DNA from: Gnetum montanum
Lineage: Eukaryota > Streptophyta > Gnetopsida > Gnetales > Gnetaceae
Length of the DNA: 39,396 bases
Assembly: GCA_015680685.1 (NCBI GenBank)
Contig: MNCI01008374.1
Location: 435,634 to 475,029, forward strand
Reading direction: 5' to 3'
In this document: positions 9,257 through 19,500 of the stretch, piece after piece
Layout of the letters: the number at the start of each line of letters is the position of its first letter
Numbering within the stretch: position 1 is the first letter of the stretch
Program-made: the position numbers and the translations under genes
The notes under the pieces: generated by a model
Told to the model about the DNA's origin: nothing
Database searches by the model: none
The model's input: the letters and a program-made list of their open reading frames with translations, nothing else

Positions 9257-11804
9257 TAACGGTATGTGTTAACATAACCGTGTGCATTGGGAACAATTTT
9301 TGGTTTGAAGGGCATCCCGAAACCATATTTGGTACAAAGGTGTTTAAATGATCAACCTCTTGTGAGGGTGAGGGCTTAGTTGGATTGTTGGTTCTAAAGA
9401 AAGGTCTTTTTGGCATAAGATTATCAGAACCAATTGAGAATTGAGGATTTGAATCCCTCGTGACATTAGGTTGTTGTGGTTGAGTGGGAAATGCCCTTGG
9501 CATTGTTGGAGCAGTTGGTGGTGGAGCTACTGGCATAAGAGGTGTGGATGGATTCAAAGGATGGTATGTATGTGGTGCATCTCCCGGAGGAGAAGGAGTC
9601 CTAAAATACTCCTAAACTTGGTAGTGACGTTGTGGGGTTGCGTGACCCATAGAGTCACTTGGAGAAATCGGTTGCAGCACATAATAGCTATACAGGTCTG
9701 GTTGCTGGTAAGGGTATTGTTGTCTAGGCGGTGGCATCACCCATGACTGTGGGTATTGCCATTGCTGATGTTGCTTGATAGGTTGTGGTGGAGTTCCAAT
9801 TGGATAATATGTTAACAGTTGGTGGAACTGCCTTGGGTTACCTTGGGGATAAGGTAACCTTTGGGATGCTTGCCATCTATTAAGTCTTGGGTTGAGTGCG
9901 TACACCCCAGACTCTTGTAGATGTGAGATTATTGGCCAACATCCCTTAGGATGGTCACATTGGTAGATTTCACATCCACCGTCATTGTTTGTATCTAAAT
10001 CCACAACCTCATCAGTGATAGTCATTTTTTCCTTACCCTTGTCACATGCATGGGCTGAATCTCTCCGCTTTTTCTTATCATGGTCACTACTTCGTTCCTC
10101 CTTAGACTCCTCTACAATTTTTAGGACAATCTCAATTTTACTATCTAAGGAGCTCCATATTTCATCTACCTTAGTCGATACTTCCATTGTTAATTTCTGA
10201 AGCAGCAAGGTTTTTCTATTCACCAACTCTTCCAGTGGTGACTCATCCTCTTCATCGTAGAATCTCACTCCCCTCTTTCAGAGGGAAGGATCGTGGTTAT
10301 ATTCTTCCACACTTTCTCTTTTCTATAACTTCCCTTCTTCTTTGTATACTTGCTCCAACAATCTATGAACTTCATGGAATCTAAGTTCAGATAATCTCCC
10401 TTGGGCATATGTCCCAAGGGTTCTCCTAGTTTTGTGTCTTAGCCCATCTACGAGGTGGCGGAGTTGATCCCATTGTGCGTAACCATGGACCGGGCAATGA
10501 TGTAGCAATGCATAATATTGGGCCATGGCAGCATCCAAGGGTTCATGAGTACCCTGCTTCCATCCTTGAATCTTCTTACGCAAGTTGAACACTCTGGAGT
10601 ACGTTTGGTATTTATCGTTAAACAATTCTAGCATTGTACTCCATCGTCTAATAGATTCTGGTTCTAAGGACTGGTACCAACTTTCCGCTTCTTTAATGAG
10701 TGTCCTAGGAAACAACTTTAGTTTCCGCCACTCGTTTTCGATATTCTGCAAGGCATAGGCATCATGGAATGCCTGTAAGTGGTTTTGCAGATCAGCGTTG
10801 TATTCCCCCTCAAAGCAGGGGATATTATTCATGTCGAGTCTCCTGATCCCGCTATCTTTTTTATGCCTTGTAGGTATCCTCATAGCCTTCGTAATATCTA
10901 TCATACTTCGGGTGTGGCAAGTAGGGATTCGTCATGATCATCTCTCTCATGACGTCTATGATGCCTACGTGGTTCCCTACTTTCCCTTCTACCATGCCTA
11001 GATTTTCTAGAATGCCCTCGTCCTCACTCTCGACTCTCTCGTCGAGGTCTCTCATTTTGCTTACCCTTATCCTCACCATTGTGCTCCTTGTGACTACGTC
11101 TTGATGTGGAAGGAGAGGGTGAATGATGTGATGAAGGGGAACAAGAAGGGGAACCATCATCATGATGATGTTTCTTACCTTCTCTTCGGTGGCTACGGCC
11201 CCAATTGTGATGAAAATCCAAATGCCCATCCTTGTCATGTGTTTTTGTTCCCTCAATGAACACTTGGTGTTCATGGGGATCAGAACCAGGGTTATGAATC
11301 GTAGAGCACAAGTTCTGATACCCCACCTCCTCACTATCGTTAGGAGGGGGAACATCATTTTGTGGAAAACCTATTAAAATAGGTTCACCACCCTTAATTT
11401 CTCTTATGATGGGCAAAGCATTATGGGGGCCCTTTCCCTTCAACAATGTATGGTAGCTCTCCTGTCGTGAGTCCCTTAGACGTTGCGCTGCTGTGGGATG
11501 GTAATCCCTTGTGTCATAATCTTCTGCAACATATTCAGTGTATAGTTCCATCATGCCTATCTGTGCAAGAGCACGAAGGAGCATGTTAGGGACTACCCGA
11601 TTTGGGGGTTTGCAGGTCTCTCTAACGTAGTTGTTCATCCTGATGGAGGATAAAAGTAAAATCAGGTATGTACTCATCGTGATGAGTATATACCACCTGA
11701 TACTATTGAGGAACTGGTGGTTCTGGGTTACGTGTGTTAGACTGCCGACGGTCTCTTGTGTGATCCCTAGGTGGTGAAGTGCTTTTATGAGAAGAAGAAG
11801 ACAT
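9249..11804 (-). pseudogene. Gag of element A
   Basis: The structural protein of the particle. The ATG at 11804 starts MSSSSHK, which matches the start in element C (30698). Order: N-terminal block with EYIPDFTFILHQDE; a Ser/His/Arg-rich low-complexity region (about 11350-10930) with frameshifts; the gag core (10904-10323) with RLDMNNIPCFEGEY, ENEWRKLKLFP, FNDKYQTY, HEPLDAAMAQYY and RRTLGTYAQGRL; then a C-terminal part with a CEIYQCDHPKGCWP block, followed by a Pro/Gln-rich tail (about 9830-9300). From 10904 to the RT the frame is constant apart from stops. At least two frameshifts lie in the N-terminal third. The Cys-His block may be a divergent nucleic-acid-binding knuckle. Confidence 0.85.
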
Positions 11805-11931
11805 TGTGTCTTATTTGGTGTGCTGATTAACCGTTATTTAAAATTTCTTTTGATTAACCCTAAGGGTTTGTTTAAGCTTCCCAACGATGTGGATGATTTC
11901 CTATGTTCTACTTAGCACACAAACAACTTAG

Positions 11932-11949
11932 TCCTCGGCAACGGCGCCA
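11932..11949 (-). promoter_or_regulatory. Primer-binding site of element A (tRNA-Asp type)
   Basis: The minus strand reads TGGCGCCGTTGCCGAGGA, one transition away from the complement of the plant tRNA-Asp 3' end. It is the best preserved primer site in the window and lies one base from the 5' LTR. Confidence 0.88.
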
Positions 11950-11950
11950 A

Positions 11951-12479
11951 TGATGAATGGCAAGGTACCCCTACACTCAACCATACGAATACGAGCGTTA
12001 CACGTGCGATCCGGTCGAACTCCATAGACTAAGTGCCTACACGCCTTATGGAACACTTAAGGTTAATCATTTGTTGTCTTCCTAGACTTGTATTTATCAC
12101 GGTTGTATGGTTAAGTAAGTCTGAGGTATGTGATTTTTATATCTTTTGTGTTTTATCGCCTATGCTAGGAGNGTAAGGTCTATCCAAAAGTTCGTCTTTA
12201 TTTCCGTATACAAACTTGTGCTCAGATACAATATTTGCTCAAATAAAGATCCGTTCACTTTGGAACTCCTACTGTGGGCACATGGAAATTATTCTATCTC
12301 TGGAGAGGTAAAACTACCAGAGTTTCACTAAGGGTCTAGATCTAGATTGAGAAACAAGGGAGAGCCACCTCTTATTTATAGAAATGGCAGCGGACTGCGA
12401 TATCGCATACAATACATCACGTACACGATATCGCAGTGAGAACACGATATCGTAGCCCATGCGATATCGTGTCCCATGA
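11951..12479 (-). repeat. 5' LTR of element A, shortened by an assembly gap
   Basis: It extends from TGATGAATGG to GTCCCATGA and matches the 3' LTR at 4110-4899. A reverse TATA box lies at 12373-12380, and four GATATC palindromes lie between 12399 and 12470, against three in the 3' LTR. An N at 12172 replaces what corresponds to 4336-4618. Confidence 0.88.
12172..12172. other. Assembly gap shown as a single N inside the 5' LTR of element A
   Basis: The sequence on the left ends in GCTAGGAG and resumes in GTAAGGTCTATCC. In the 3' LTR these points are at 4334 and 4619, so about 283 bases are missing. Confidence 0.8.
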
Positions 12480-12484
12480 AATCC
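12480..12484. repeat. Target-site duplication of element A, right copy
   Basis: AATCC, identical to 4105-4109, follows the right LTR directly. The LINE sequence resumes after it. Confidence 0.85.
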
Positions 12485-12985
12485 TATCGTAAGTTGAAGT
12501 AACATTATTTAAGATATGTTTACCTTTAACAAAACCTATCTATTCAGGTATGATGATATCTTTTATAACTTTCTGAATCTCGCAAGCCACACATTCAGTT
12601 ATGTTTTTATAACGATTATTAAGAAGAGTAATAGGTCTCTAATTACCAATATGTTAAAGATCTTCATTCTTTAGAAAAAAGAAAAATTACACTTTTATTA
12701 ATATTTTGACTAGGAGAAACTTTTTTAATAAATTTTTATAAAACATGAAAGAGATAAATCTTTAATAGTGTTTCAATACTTCTTAAAAAATTCAATTGGA
12801 AAACCATCAAATCTTATAGCTTTACCATGTACTAAATTAAAAGTCACTACTTTGATTCTTCCACAATAATTTTAACTTTAAGAATACTTTGATATACTTT
12901 TATAAGAAAATGAGGAATATGTGTATTAGAGGCCTTGAAGGTTTCCATGCTACAACCTTTAGAAGAAAAATGATTTGCTAAAAAT
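12485..12985 (-). pseudogene. Decayed LINE, first half of the reverse transcriptase
   Basis: Minus-strand translation gives a HGKAIRFDGFPIEFF block (about 12788-12832), the degraded form of the plant LINE motif GKAPGPDGFP, and then IGNLRPITLLNNRYKNI (about 12605-12651), the NWRPISLLN-type block of L1 reverse transcriptases. Frames shift and stops are frequent. It joins 3' to the fragment at 3200-4109 across element A and 5' to 14708 across LTR X. Confidence 0.75.
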
Positions 12986-12990
12986 TTGTT

Positions 12991-14702
12991 AATGATCAAA
13001 AGTAGTCCCTATGTCCAACCATACCAATCATAGGAATTTACAAACGACCTGATCATAATCTATGAACTAAACTAGCAGAGTATCTATATAATTAAGCATG
13101 ATCATAGGTCGTTGTCTTTCCAATTACACTTGTGATGATCCTTAACTTATATAATTAAGTGTAATTAAGGCATATGATCATAATGAGCAATGGATAGTCC
13201 CTACGCCTAATCATATGAATCACAAACATTCACACTCGATCCGATTGAATTCCATGGACTTATTTACCTAAATGGCCAATATTCCTAAATGGTGAATTGT
13301 GTAGTTGCAAGTCATTATTTTCCCAATCCACACTTGTATTGATTTGTGCATATGGTTAAGTGGGTGAGGCATAAGATGTTTATTTTTATATTTTTTATTA
13401 CTTTTCACCTACCTGCTAGATGATTGAATAAATAAATAATTAATGATTAAATTAACTAACTAACTAATTAATGTATTAACTAATTATCCTAATGTAAAGT
13501 ATCCATTCCCACTTGTTGTACATATCTTGAACCTATATTAATGTTGTTGGGTTACCAAGTTTATATTTCTAGGCACACCAAGTATCCATTGTGAGGATTA
13601 CCAAGCATTAATATGTTACCCTCAAAGCAGTCATATTTACGTTTCTTATGAACAAAAATATTAATTACTTAAGGACAAGAATATAAATGGCATATAAAGT
13701 AAAGTATGAAAAGTAGAATTATGCTAATCTAAGTGCTGCAACAGCTAGAAGAAATCTCAATTTTATTGTCATCTATGCAAATGTGTTCAAGTACATATGC
13801 ACTCAAATAAAATGCTATACAATCTCTTCAATCCACATTGCGGGCACTTAGAAGGAAAATATTCTAACTTTTGAGGAAGAAAATTGCAAGAATTTGGCTA
13901 AGGTTAAGACTGAAAAGTGCCATAAATGCGAGGGGTGTGTGTATTTATATAGGTAATGATTGCATCAACATCAACATACCTACATCAACACATAATAGTA
14001 TACGTCAATAGGGTATGCGTTGACGCAACTTGCCTTATTGATGGTTCATCAATCATGATATTGTAACAACTATGATTAAAGTATCATTAAAATATAGAAA
14101 ATTAAGAATTAACCTAATAATAAGAAAATAAAGTCTAATATAGCCTAAGTGATGAGCATACATTCATAACTTGCCATACACATCATGAACTTGCACTACT
14201 GTTGTTAGGCTACCAAGTGTTCCACTATTGAGTGTACCAAGTGGCACATTGTTGGGATTACCAAACATTAACGTATTTATGCTCAAATTTTGTTGTACTC
14301 ATTTTGCTTGATTAACATATATGGGGAAGTAAATATTACGTTATGTACATGAAGAAATAAATTGCATTCAATATAAATTCTACTCTAAGTCAATTTGTTG
14401 TAATGAAATTGAATTAATTTCGATCTTATTGACATTGTGAAATTGTATCCACATACAAGATCATTCGAATAAGACAATTATCTGAAATTCACCTTGTGGA
14501 CACTTGTTGATTGTTTCTAGCTTTTACAGTATCAAACTACAAGAGCTTTGCTATATTAATGACATAACAATATATTTAATGTAATAGGTGGGTAGTATTT
14601 AGAGACTTTACATATCCCAAGCACATTGCATCTACGATATCGCATAAAAACAAACAATATCGTAGGTGTAATGTTGCAACCTACTTATTAAGTAGTCATC
14701 AA
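12991..14702 (-). repeat. Solo LTR X, itself split by solo LTR Y
   Basis: Family LTR sequence is found at 12991-13181 (AATGATC start, GTCCCTATGTCCAACCATA, then the CTTCCAATTACACTTGTG block) and resumes at 14057-14702 (CTACCAAGTG blocks, then two CGATATCG/CAATATCG motifs at 14636-14670 and a CATCA end). TTGTT stands at 12986-12990 and at 14703-14707 as a probable target-site duplication. Subtracting Y, the length is about 837, matching the other LTRs. No internal sequence is present, so this is a solo LTR left by recombination, inside the LINE. Confidence 0.7.
13182..14051 (-). repeat. Solo LTR Y nested in LTR X
   Basis: It begins AATGAGCAATGG, carries the family blocks (AGTCCCTACGCC, CATATGAATCACAAACATTC, GATTACCAAGC) and a reverse TATA box near 13942-13950 (TATTTATA), and ends in GGTTCATCA. 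ATCAT precedes it (13177-13181) and follows it (14052-14056), a five-base target-site duplication. Its length is 870 bases. The GATATC cluster is not recognisable in this copy. Confidence 0.72.
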
Positions 14703-14707
14703 TTGTT

Positions 14708-15180
14708 AGTAATCTTAGGATCTATAATAATGGAATCATTTATATAAAGCAATTTCAATTTAGGTACTTATTAATTTCCTTTAAAAAATTTAAAAAATTC
14801 CTTACAAGGATCATCTTCAATTTTCAACTAGGACATGTGACTTTTAGTGGTAACACTTTTAGTTTCAAAAGCATTCTAATATTGTTTATCATAATGAGCT
14901 TTAGCTAGGGTTTTCTAAGTTTTAAAATCAAAGGGATTCTCATCTCAAAGAATTTGCATTTACTTGACAAATTTTGTAAGATCTTCTTCAACTTGATACT
15001 TTCACTTAACAAGTTGCTTTTCAAACCATCTTACATAATTAACTTTATAAGTAGTTCACTGCCATCAATCAATCTAACCAATGTCTCTCAAACTATAAAG
15101 ACTATGAAGGATGATTTTGTTTTACTTGATAATTTATATAAATTTTTATTAGAAGAGATCGCTTCTTGATATATATTTCT
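14708..15180 (-). pseudogene. Decayed LINE, region before the reverse transcriptase
   Basis: Minus-strand translation near 14710-14745 gives NDSIIIDPKIT, resembling the conserved block ahead of LINE RT (D..G..I.DP.EI). It would continue into LANHFSS on the other side of LTR X, as in intact LINEs. Upstream of 14760 the similarity fades and the assignment rests on position. The apparent open frame on the plus strand here is antisense to the LINE. Confidence 0.45.
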
Positions 15181-15640
15181 GTAGATTTATTCACCTAAAT
15201 AAGGGTTTTACACTCATAATTCAAGCTATCCTTGAATACTATGGAATCAATGCTTTGCACGCTCTGGATTTTAAAGTTTTTATGGATTAGGTAGATACTT
15301 GCCACACTGACTCCTAATTTCAACAATCAATAGTGGCTTCTAGACATGGGACCTTATGCAAATTGACCTATTATCCAAGTAGATTTGCTATTGCCACCTA
15401 ACCAATCAAAAGTGGTAATTGACCCATTTTGGTAACCGAGCTATCTAGAACCATTCAAGGTTTTAGCACTAATTGTCATGTAGATATGGGTTTTAGATTA
15501 CTTGTTTGACTCAACTAGAAATTTTTGATTTATATTGGTTTCTTATGTATTACTTTTAGGTTGAACTAGTGGTTTGACATCATTAGATAAATAAAGTTGC
15601 TCTATTTGATGGTTGCAACAAACTTTTATCATGGAAAATT
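15181..15640. other. AT-rich stretch with nothing recognised
   Basis: No open frame with family features, RNA gene or repeat edge is seen. It could be further decayed LINE sequence, but no motif supports this. Confidence 0.4.
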
Positions 15641-15790
15641 CAAGGGATCCCACTTGAAGTGGTGGTAAGGTGCTTGTTTATAAAGTTGTAAGACCTAGGT
15701 TTGAGCTTGGGCACAATTACTTAAAAGAGGTTAGGCTTTTGCTCATTCATTGACCCTCCTAGGTGAGATGATGAACTTTGAGCCTAAAAT
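15641..15790 (+). mobile_element. SINE-like unit with pol III box-like motifs
   Basis: The unit has an A-box-like AGTGGTGGTAAGGTGC (15659-15674) and a B-box-like AGGTTTGAGCTTGG (15697-15710), about 37 bases apart, as expected for a tRNA-derived promoter. The following stretch (GTTAGGCTTTTGCTCATTCATTGACC) recurs twice more downstream, and an inverted relative is found at 24720-24840. No poly(A) tail or clear target-site duplication is seen, so a decayed tRNA-derived SINE is likely but not certain. Confidence 0.45.
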
Positions 15791-16101
15791 TGTAAGACCT
15801 ACATTCAAGCTTGAGCACAACCACTTAAAAAAAAGGTTAGGCTTTTGCTCATTGATTAACCCTCATAGGTGAGACGATGAACATAGAGGCCTTTGGTGAG
15901 AAGCCGTTTTAATGTAAAAAGCTCAAATGTTTTGAAAAATCAAATAGCCACTTAAAATAGGTTAGGCTTTTGCTCATCTATTAACCTTCCTAGGTGAAAT
16001 GATGAACATTGAGCCCCTTAGTGATGAGCCTTTTTAATGTTTAAAGGTGGAATATTTTGAAAAATCAAATCAGCCTTTTTAATTTAAAAAGCTCAAATAT
16101 A
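15684..16101 (+). repeat. Compound tandem repeat next to tRNA-Phe
   Basis: GTTAGGCTTTTGCTCAT starts at 15730, 15836 and 15961 (spacings 106 and 125). It is followed each time by a TAACC/TGACC...TAGGTGAgAtGATGAAC block. A second module, TTTTAATGTaaAAAGCTCAAA with TTTTGAAAAATCAAA, occurs near 15905, 16031 and 16075. The array ends about 20 bases from the 3' end of the tRNA gene. Confidence 0.75.
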
Positions 16102-16120
16102 TTTTTATAAATTAAAATCT

Positions 16121-16145
16121 TGCGGTGAGCGTGGATCGAACACGC

Positions 16146-16188
<43 letters not shown>

Positions 16189-16193
16189 CCCGC
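16121..16193 (-). tRNA. tRNA-Phe (anticodon GAA)
   Basis: A complete 73-base cytosolic tRNA-Phe gene on the minus strand, beginning GCGGGGATAGCTCAG and ending with discriminator A. The D arm (GCTCAGTTGGGAGAGC), the anticodon loop with CTGAAGATCTG (GAA), and the T arm with GTTCGATCC are all intact. The acceptor stem pairs except for one G-A position, as I recall in the wheat-type sequence. No intron and no encoded CCA, as expected for a plant nuclear gene. A short T run (TTTT on the minus strand, about 16114-16117) could end pol III transcription. Its start faces the GLX1 gene 323 bases away. Confidence 0.97.
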
Positions 16194-16516
16194 AATGTTG
16201 ACATTATTTGTCATATTAAATAACATGTATATACTTCTTTGTTTGTGAGCGCGCTCTCGCATTCTGTTGACGCCCTGTTTGAATCCTTTCCCCTGATGCT
16301 GATTGCCGGACACGGTGTGGATGGAGAGGACATGAATGTTTGCGTACCAGGCAATTCTTCAACTAAGTCAAAGCGTAGCAGATTTTCTTCGAGATTGACT
16401 GGTTTATCAGATGTATATATCATTTCTGATCCAAGAAAATTTTAATTTTGGTTCCATAATTTCATTTTATTTCTGCTGACAAGGTATAAAACGTTATATT
16501 CTCTGAATTTACAGTG
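16194..16516 (+). promoter_or_regulatory. Bidirectional spacer between tRNA-Phe and GLX1
   Basis: This 323-base interval should hold the 5' end of GLX1. A TATAAAA lies at 16485-16491, only 26 bases before the start codon, so the leader would be very short if this were the core promoter. The 3' part (CTCTGAATTTACAG, 16501-16514) looks like a splice acceptor two bases before the ATG. The 5' leader may therefore be split, with an upstream leader exon somewhere in 16240-16400. An open frame at 16239-16445 overlaps this and is Ser/Arg-rich. Confidence 0.4.
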
Positions 16517-19500
16517 ATGGCTACATCGGACGTTTCTCATGAGTTATTTGAGTGGGTCAAGCAGGACAACCGCAGGTTTCTGCATGCAGTTTATCGTGTC
16601 GGCAACCTTGAAGGGACCATAAAGTAGGACCATTCTCCTTTGTTATTTTTGTTAACAAGAATTATTTCCATTTGATAAGCTGGTTTAAATTCTTTATTTC
16701 CGTTTAGATTCTACACCGAATGTCTAGGGATGCAGTTGTTAAGACAGGGAGACGTTCCGGAAGAGAAATATTCCAATGCACTCATGGCATATGTACCTGA
16801 ATATTCTGAGTTCGTTGTTGAATTAATTTACAGTAACAAACACAGATGTTTCATTCTGTATAAAATCCTATATTAAATTTTAGGAATTAACATATTTTGA
16901 AAGAAGTTTTTCATTTTAAGAAGAACCAGAGAAGATCCTTCCTATTTTGCTTGTGCCAGATTATGGCGTGGACCACTACGACATTGGAACAGGGTTTGGT
17001 CACTTTGGAATTGCAACAGCCAATGGAAGTCTAGTAGATTGTATTCAGTTTTGGGCTCTCGTGTTTTAAACACGTAAGAGAATAAGAGAATACTTTATGT
17101 TACTTGTAGTGGTTTGGGAATGGGTAAATGAATACAATTTAGACAAAGTACGTAGGTTCACAAAATTGTTGAAAATGTTCGTGCTCAAGGAGGGAAGGTT
17201 GCACGAGAACCAGGGCCCGTGAAAGGAGGGACGACTGTGATCGCGTTTGTGCAAGATCCAGGTGGCTATCTTTTCGAGATTATCGATAGGCCTTCAACAT
17301 CACAACCTTTATGTCAAGTGATGCTTCGAGTGGGCGTTCACCGATCTATACAATTTTATGAAAAGGTCTGTAATTAGCATCTTCCCTACCCTGCCGTGTT
17401 GACAATATATTTAAACTGTCCCAGCTCCTTCCTTTTTTTTTTATTACTAAATTGTAAATTGTAAAATTTGTTATCACGTTGGTTGTTTTTACAGGCTTGT
17501 GGAATGAAGTTAATGAGGACGAAGGATATTCCTGGTTACAAGGTAAAAACTAGAAATTCGAATGGCAGGACATTGTTTACAGTTCGTGCTGATCCACAAT
17601 TCTACAGATACTGTTGCTTGAAAGTTGTCTTCCGAATGCTTGCGTCTGTGTTTTCTTTTCTTTCTTTTTTTATTAACCTTTTTTTTTTGTCTTTTTTTTT
17701 CAATGGCGATCTTCTTTGGGTTGTGGGTAATCTCTAGCACACAGCAATGTTAGGATATGCTAGTGAGGAACAGACCACAGTCCTGGAGCTTTCTTACACT
17801 TATGGTGTGACCGAGTACAGTAAAGGCAATGCCTATGAACAGGTGATTAACGAGTTAGCAACTTAGAGACGACCAAAATCTAATTCTTCAGGGATTGTCA
17901 ATGATTCAAAGTATCTATGTTCAGGTTGCAATCAGCACAAGCGATGTTTATAAAAGTATCGAGGCTGTGAAATTAGTTTCACGAGAGCTTGGAGGAAAGA
18001 TAACATGGGAACCTGCATCAATTTCTGCGACCAACGCCAAGATCACTTCCTTTCTGGATCCTGATGGCTGGAAAGTGGTGAGTTGTCTTTATTTACTACA
18101 ACTACTTTTAGATCGATAGGAAGCGCCAACTTTGACAGCATTATCTTTGTACAAACATGGAGTTTTACTACAAAGTGGATCGGTATCAAGTAAGTTAACA
18201 TGATAACCTGTATAGTTAACAATGCATTGACAAGACCAATATAAATATGTATTTTTAACTGCAATATTTGGTGTAGGAATAATCTCACAAAATTTCAATT
18301 ATTTGATACCATAAGCTGCATATATGACTGAGTCTCATACGCAGCAGTTTACTACTTTTGTAAACAACCATGCATCTCATACTTACAAAAAATGGACAAT
18401 CGTAGACACATTGTTTTATACAGTACTTCAGTTTTTGTTACTTTAAGACCTTGACCAACCAGCAGAGAATGCTTCTCTGACTTGTACTCTTAGCAGGATT
18501 TAGCAAATCAATATTCTTGAATCAACTTACTGCTTGTGGCAAGTATCAAAACTCTTGCATTTGACACTTTTAACTTCCGTTAGTATAAATCCAATGTATT
18601 GTGGACGGACTTTTTTAACATATTGAACTCAGTTTAATCTTCCGTCTATATATATGTGACATACAAAGACACCTATCTCGAGTTCTTTCTCTCGCTGGTT
18701 TCTTTGATCTTTATCTTTTATCCGTCCCTCGTAGAGTTATTTAGCATCCATAAGTGAATCTTTTCCTGTATATTAGTTAATTAATACAGGTGTCATGATC
18801 TTGCCTATTTATTTGATCAAACGGACATCCCCAGATCTATAGGAACCGTTTTATTGGTTCTATAGATAAACTTATGGAACATTAACAACACTATTTGCAA
18901 TTTTTGATAACTTTTGAAAATTATGAACATGGCTTCTTTTCAGATATGCACTGGTAATATCTAGTTCATAGTTGTTCAAGCAGACTTTTGTGCGTGACTC
19001 TTTCCTTGCCATTTAGCAATGTGCATTTGCCAAAAGATTAATGAGGTTGCTGAATGGTTGAATGGTCATGCTCGTGCTTACCGATCTGTTTTTTTGTTCA
19101 ACTTGTGCCTCTGCATATGTTTTTACAATATACTTTTATTCAATTCATTCTTAGATGTAAAAATGTTACTGCTCATTCTTATTGATCCACTGTGTAACAT
19201 TGTCACTTTTATCTCATCTTTTTCTTTTTCTTTTGTAGTTTGCTAATGGTGGCCTTGTGTTCAGACTACTTCTGATACACTAAACCATACTGGAGTTGTT
19301 GAACCATTCCTGCTCTGACTAGCCCATCAGCAATTGCAGTTTTTACAATCCAATGCACTTTTGGTTGATGAATGAGCTATCCAGTCCTCTGGCCTTCGTG
19401 TGTATTTTTAACGAGGATCAAAATTGTGCCTGTGTTTAAGAATGGGCACACAAATAACTCATCCTGACTCATTTGACAAAATTTGAACCGTAATCCATTT

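Larger units (their letters stand above)
4110..12479 (-). mobile_element. Athila-like Ty3/gypsy retrotransposon A, nearly complete
   Basis: Minus-strand order is 5' LTR (11951-12479), tRNA-Asp primer site (11932-11949), gag, protease, reverse transcriptase, RNase H (mostly lost in a gap), integrase, about 1 kb of non-coding sequence, polypurine tract and 3' LTR (4110-4899). AATCC duplications flank it. The gag-protease-RT part stays largely in one frame, with scattered stops, which suggests an ancestral single polyprotein. Integrase ends the pol frame and no third ORF follows. Two single N bases (7517, 12172) mark collapsed gaps. The outer LTR ends have each lost the perfect TG/CA. The primer site, the motif order and WGIDFMG in integrase suggest the Athila group. 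The element is dead. Confidence 0.9.

Noticed and set aside
12399-12470. GATATC cluster as phosphate-starvation (P1BS, GNATATNC) sites
   Set aside because: The flanks are C and G in the wrong places (CGATATCG), so the P1BS consensus is not met.
14954-15169. 71-residue plus-strand frame
   Set aside because: AT-rich, low complexity, and opposite to the probable LINE frame.
15684-16101. CRISPR-like array
   Set aside because: Units are long (106-125 bases), imperfect, and lack unique spacers between short identical repeats; the genome is a plant nuclear one.
17510-17740. Lysine-rich minus-strand frame
   Set aside because: It is the complement of T-rich intron sequence in GLX1 (17640-17720).
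19019-19246. 75-residue frame in the last GLX1 intron
   Set aside because: No motif, hydrophobic by T-rich composition, no splice or start context.
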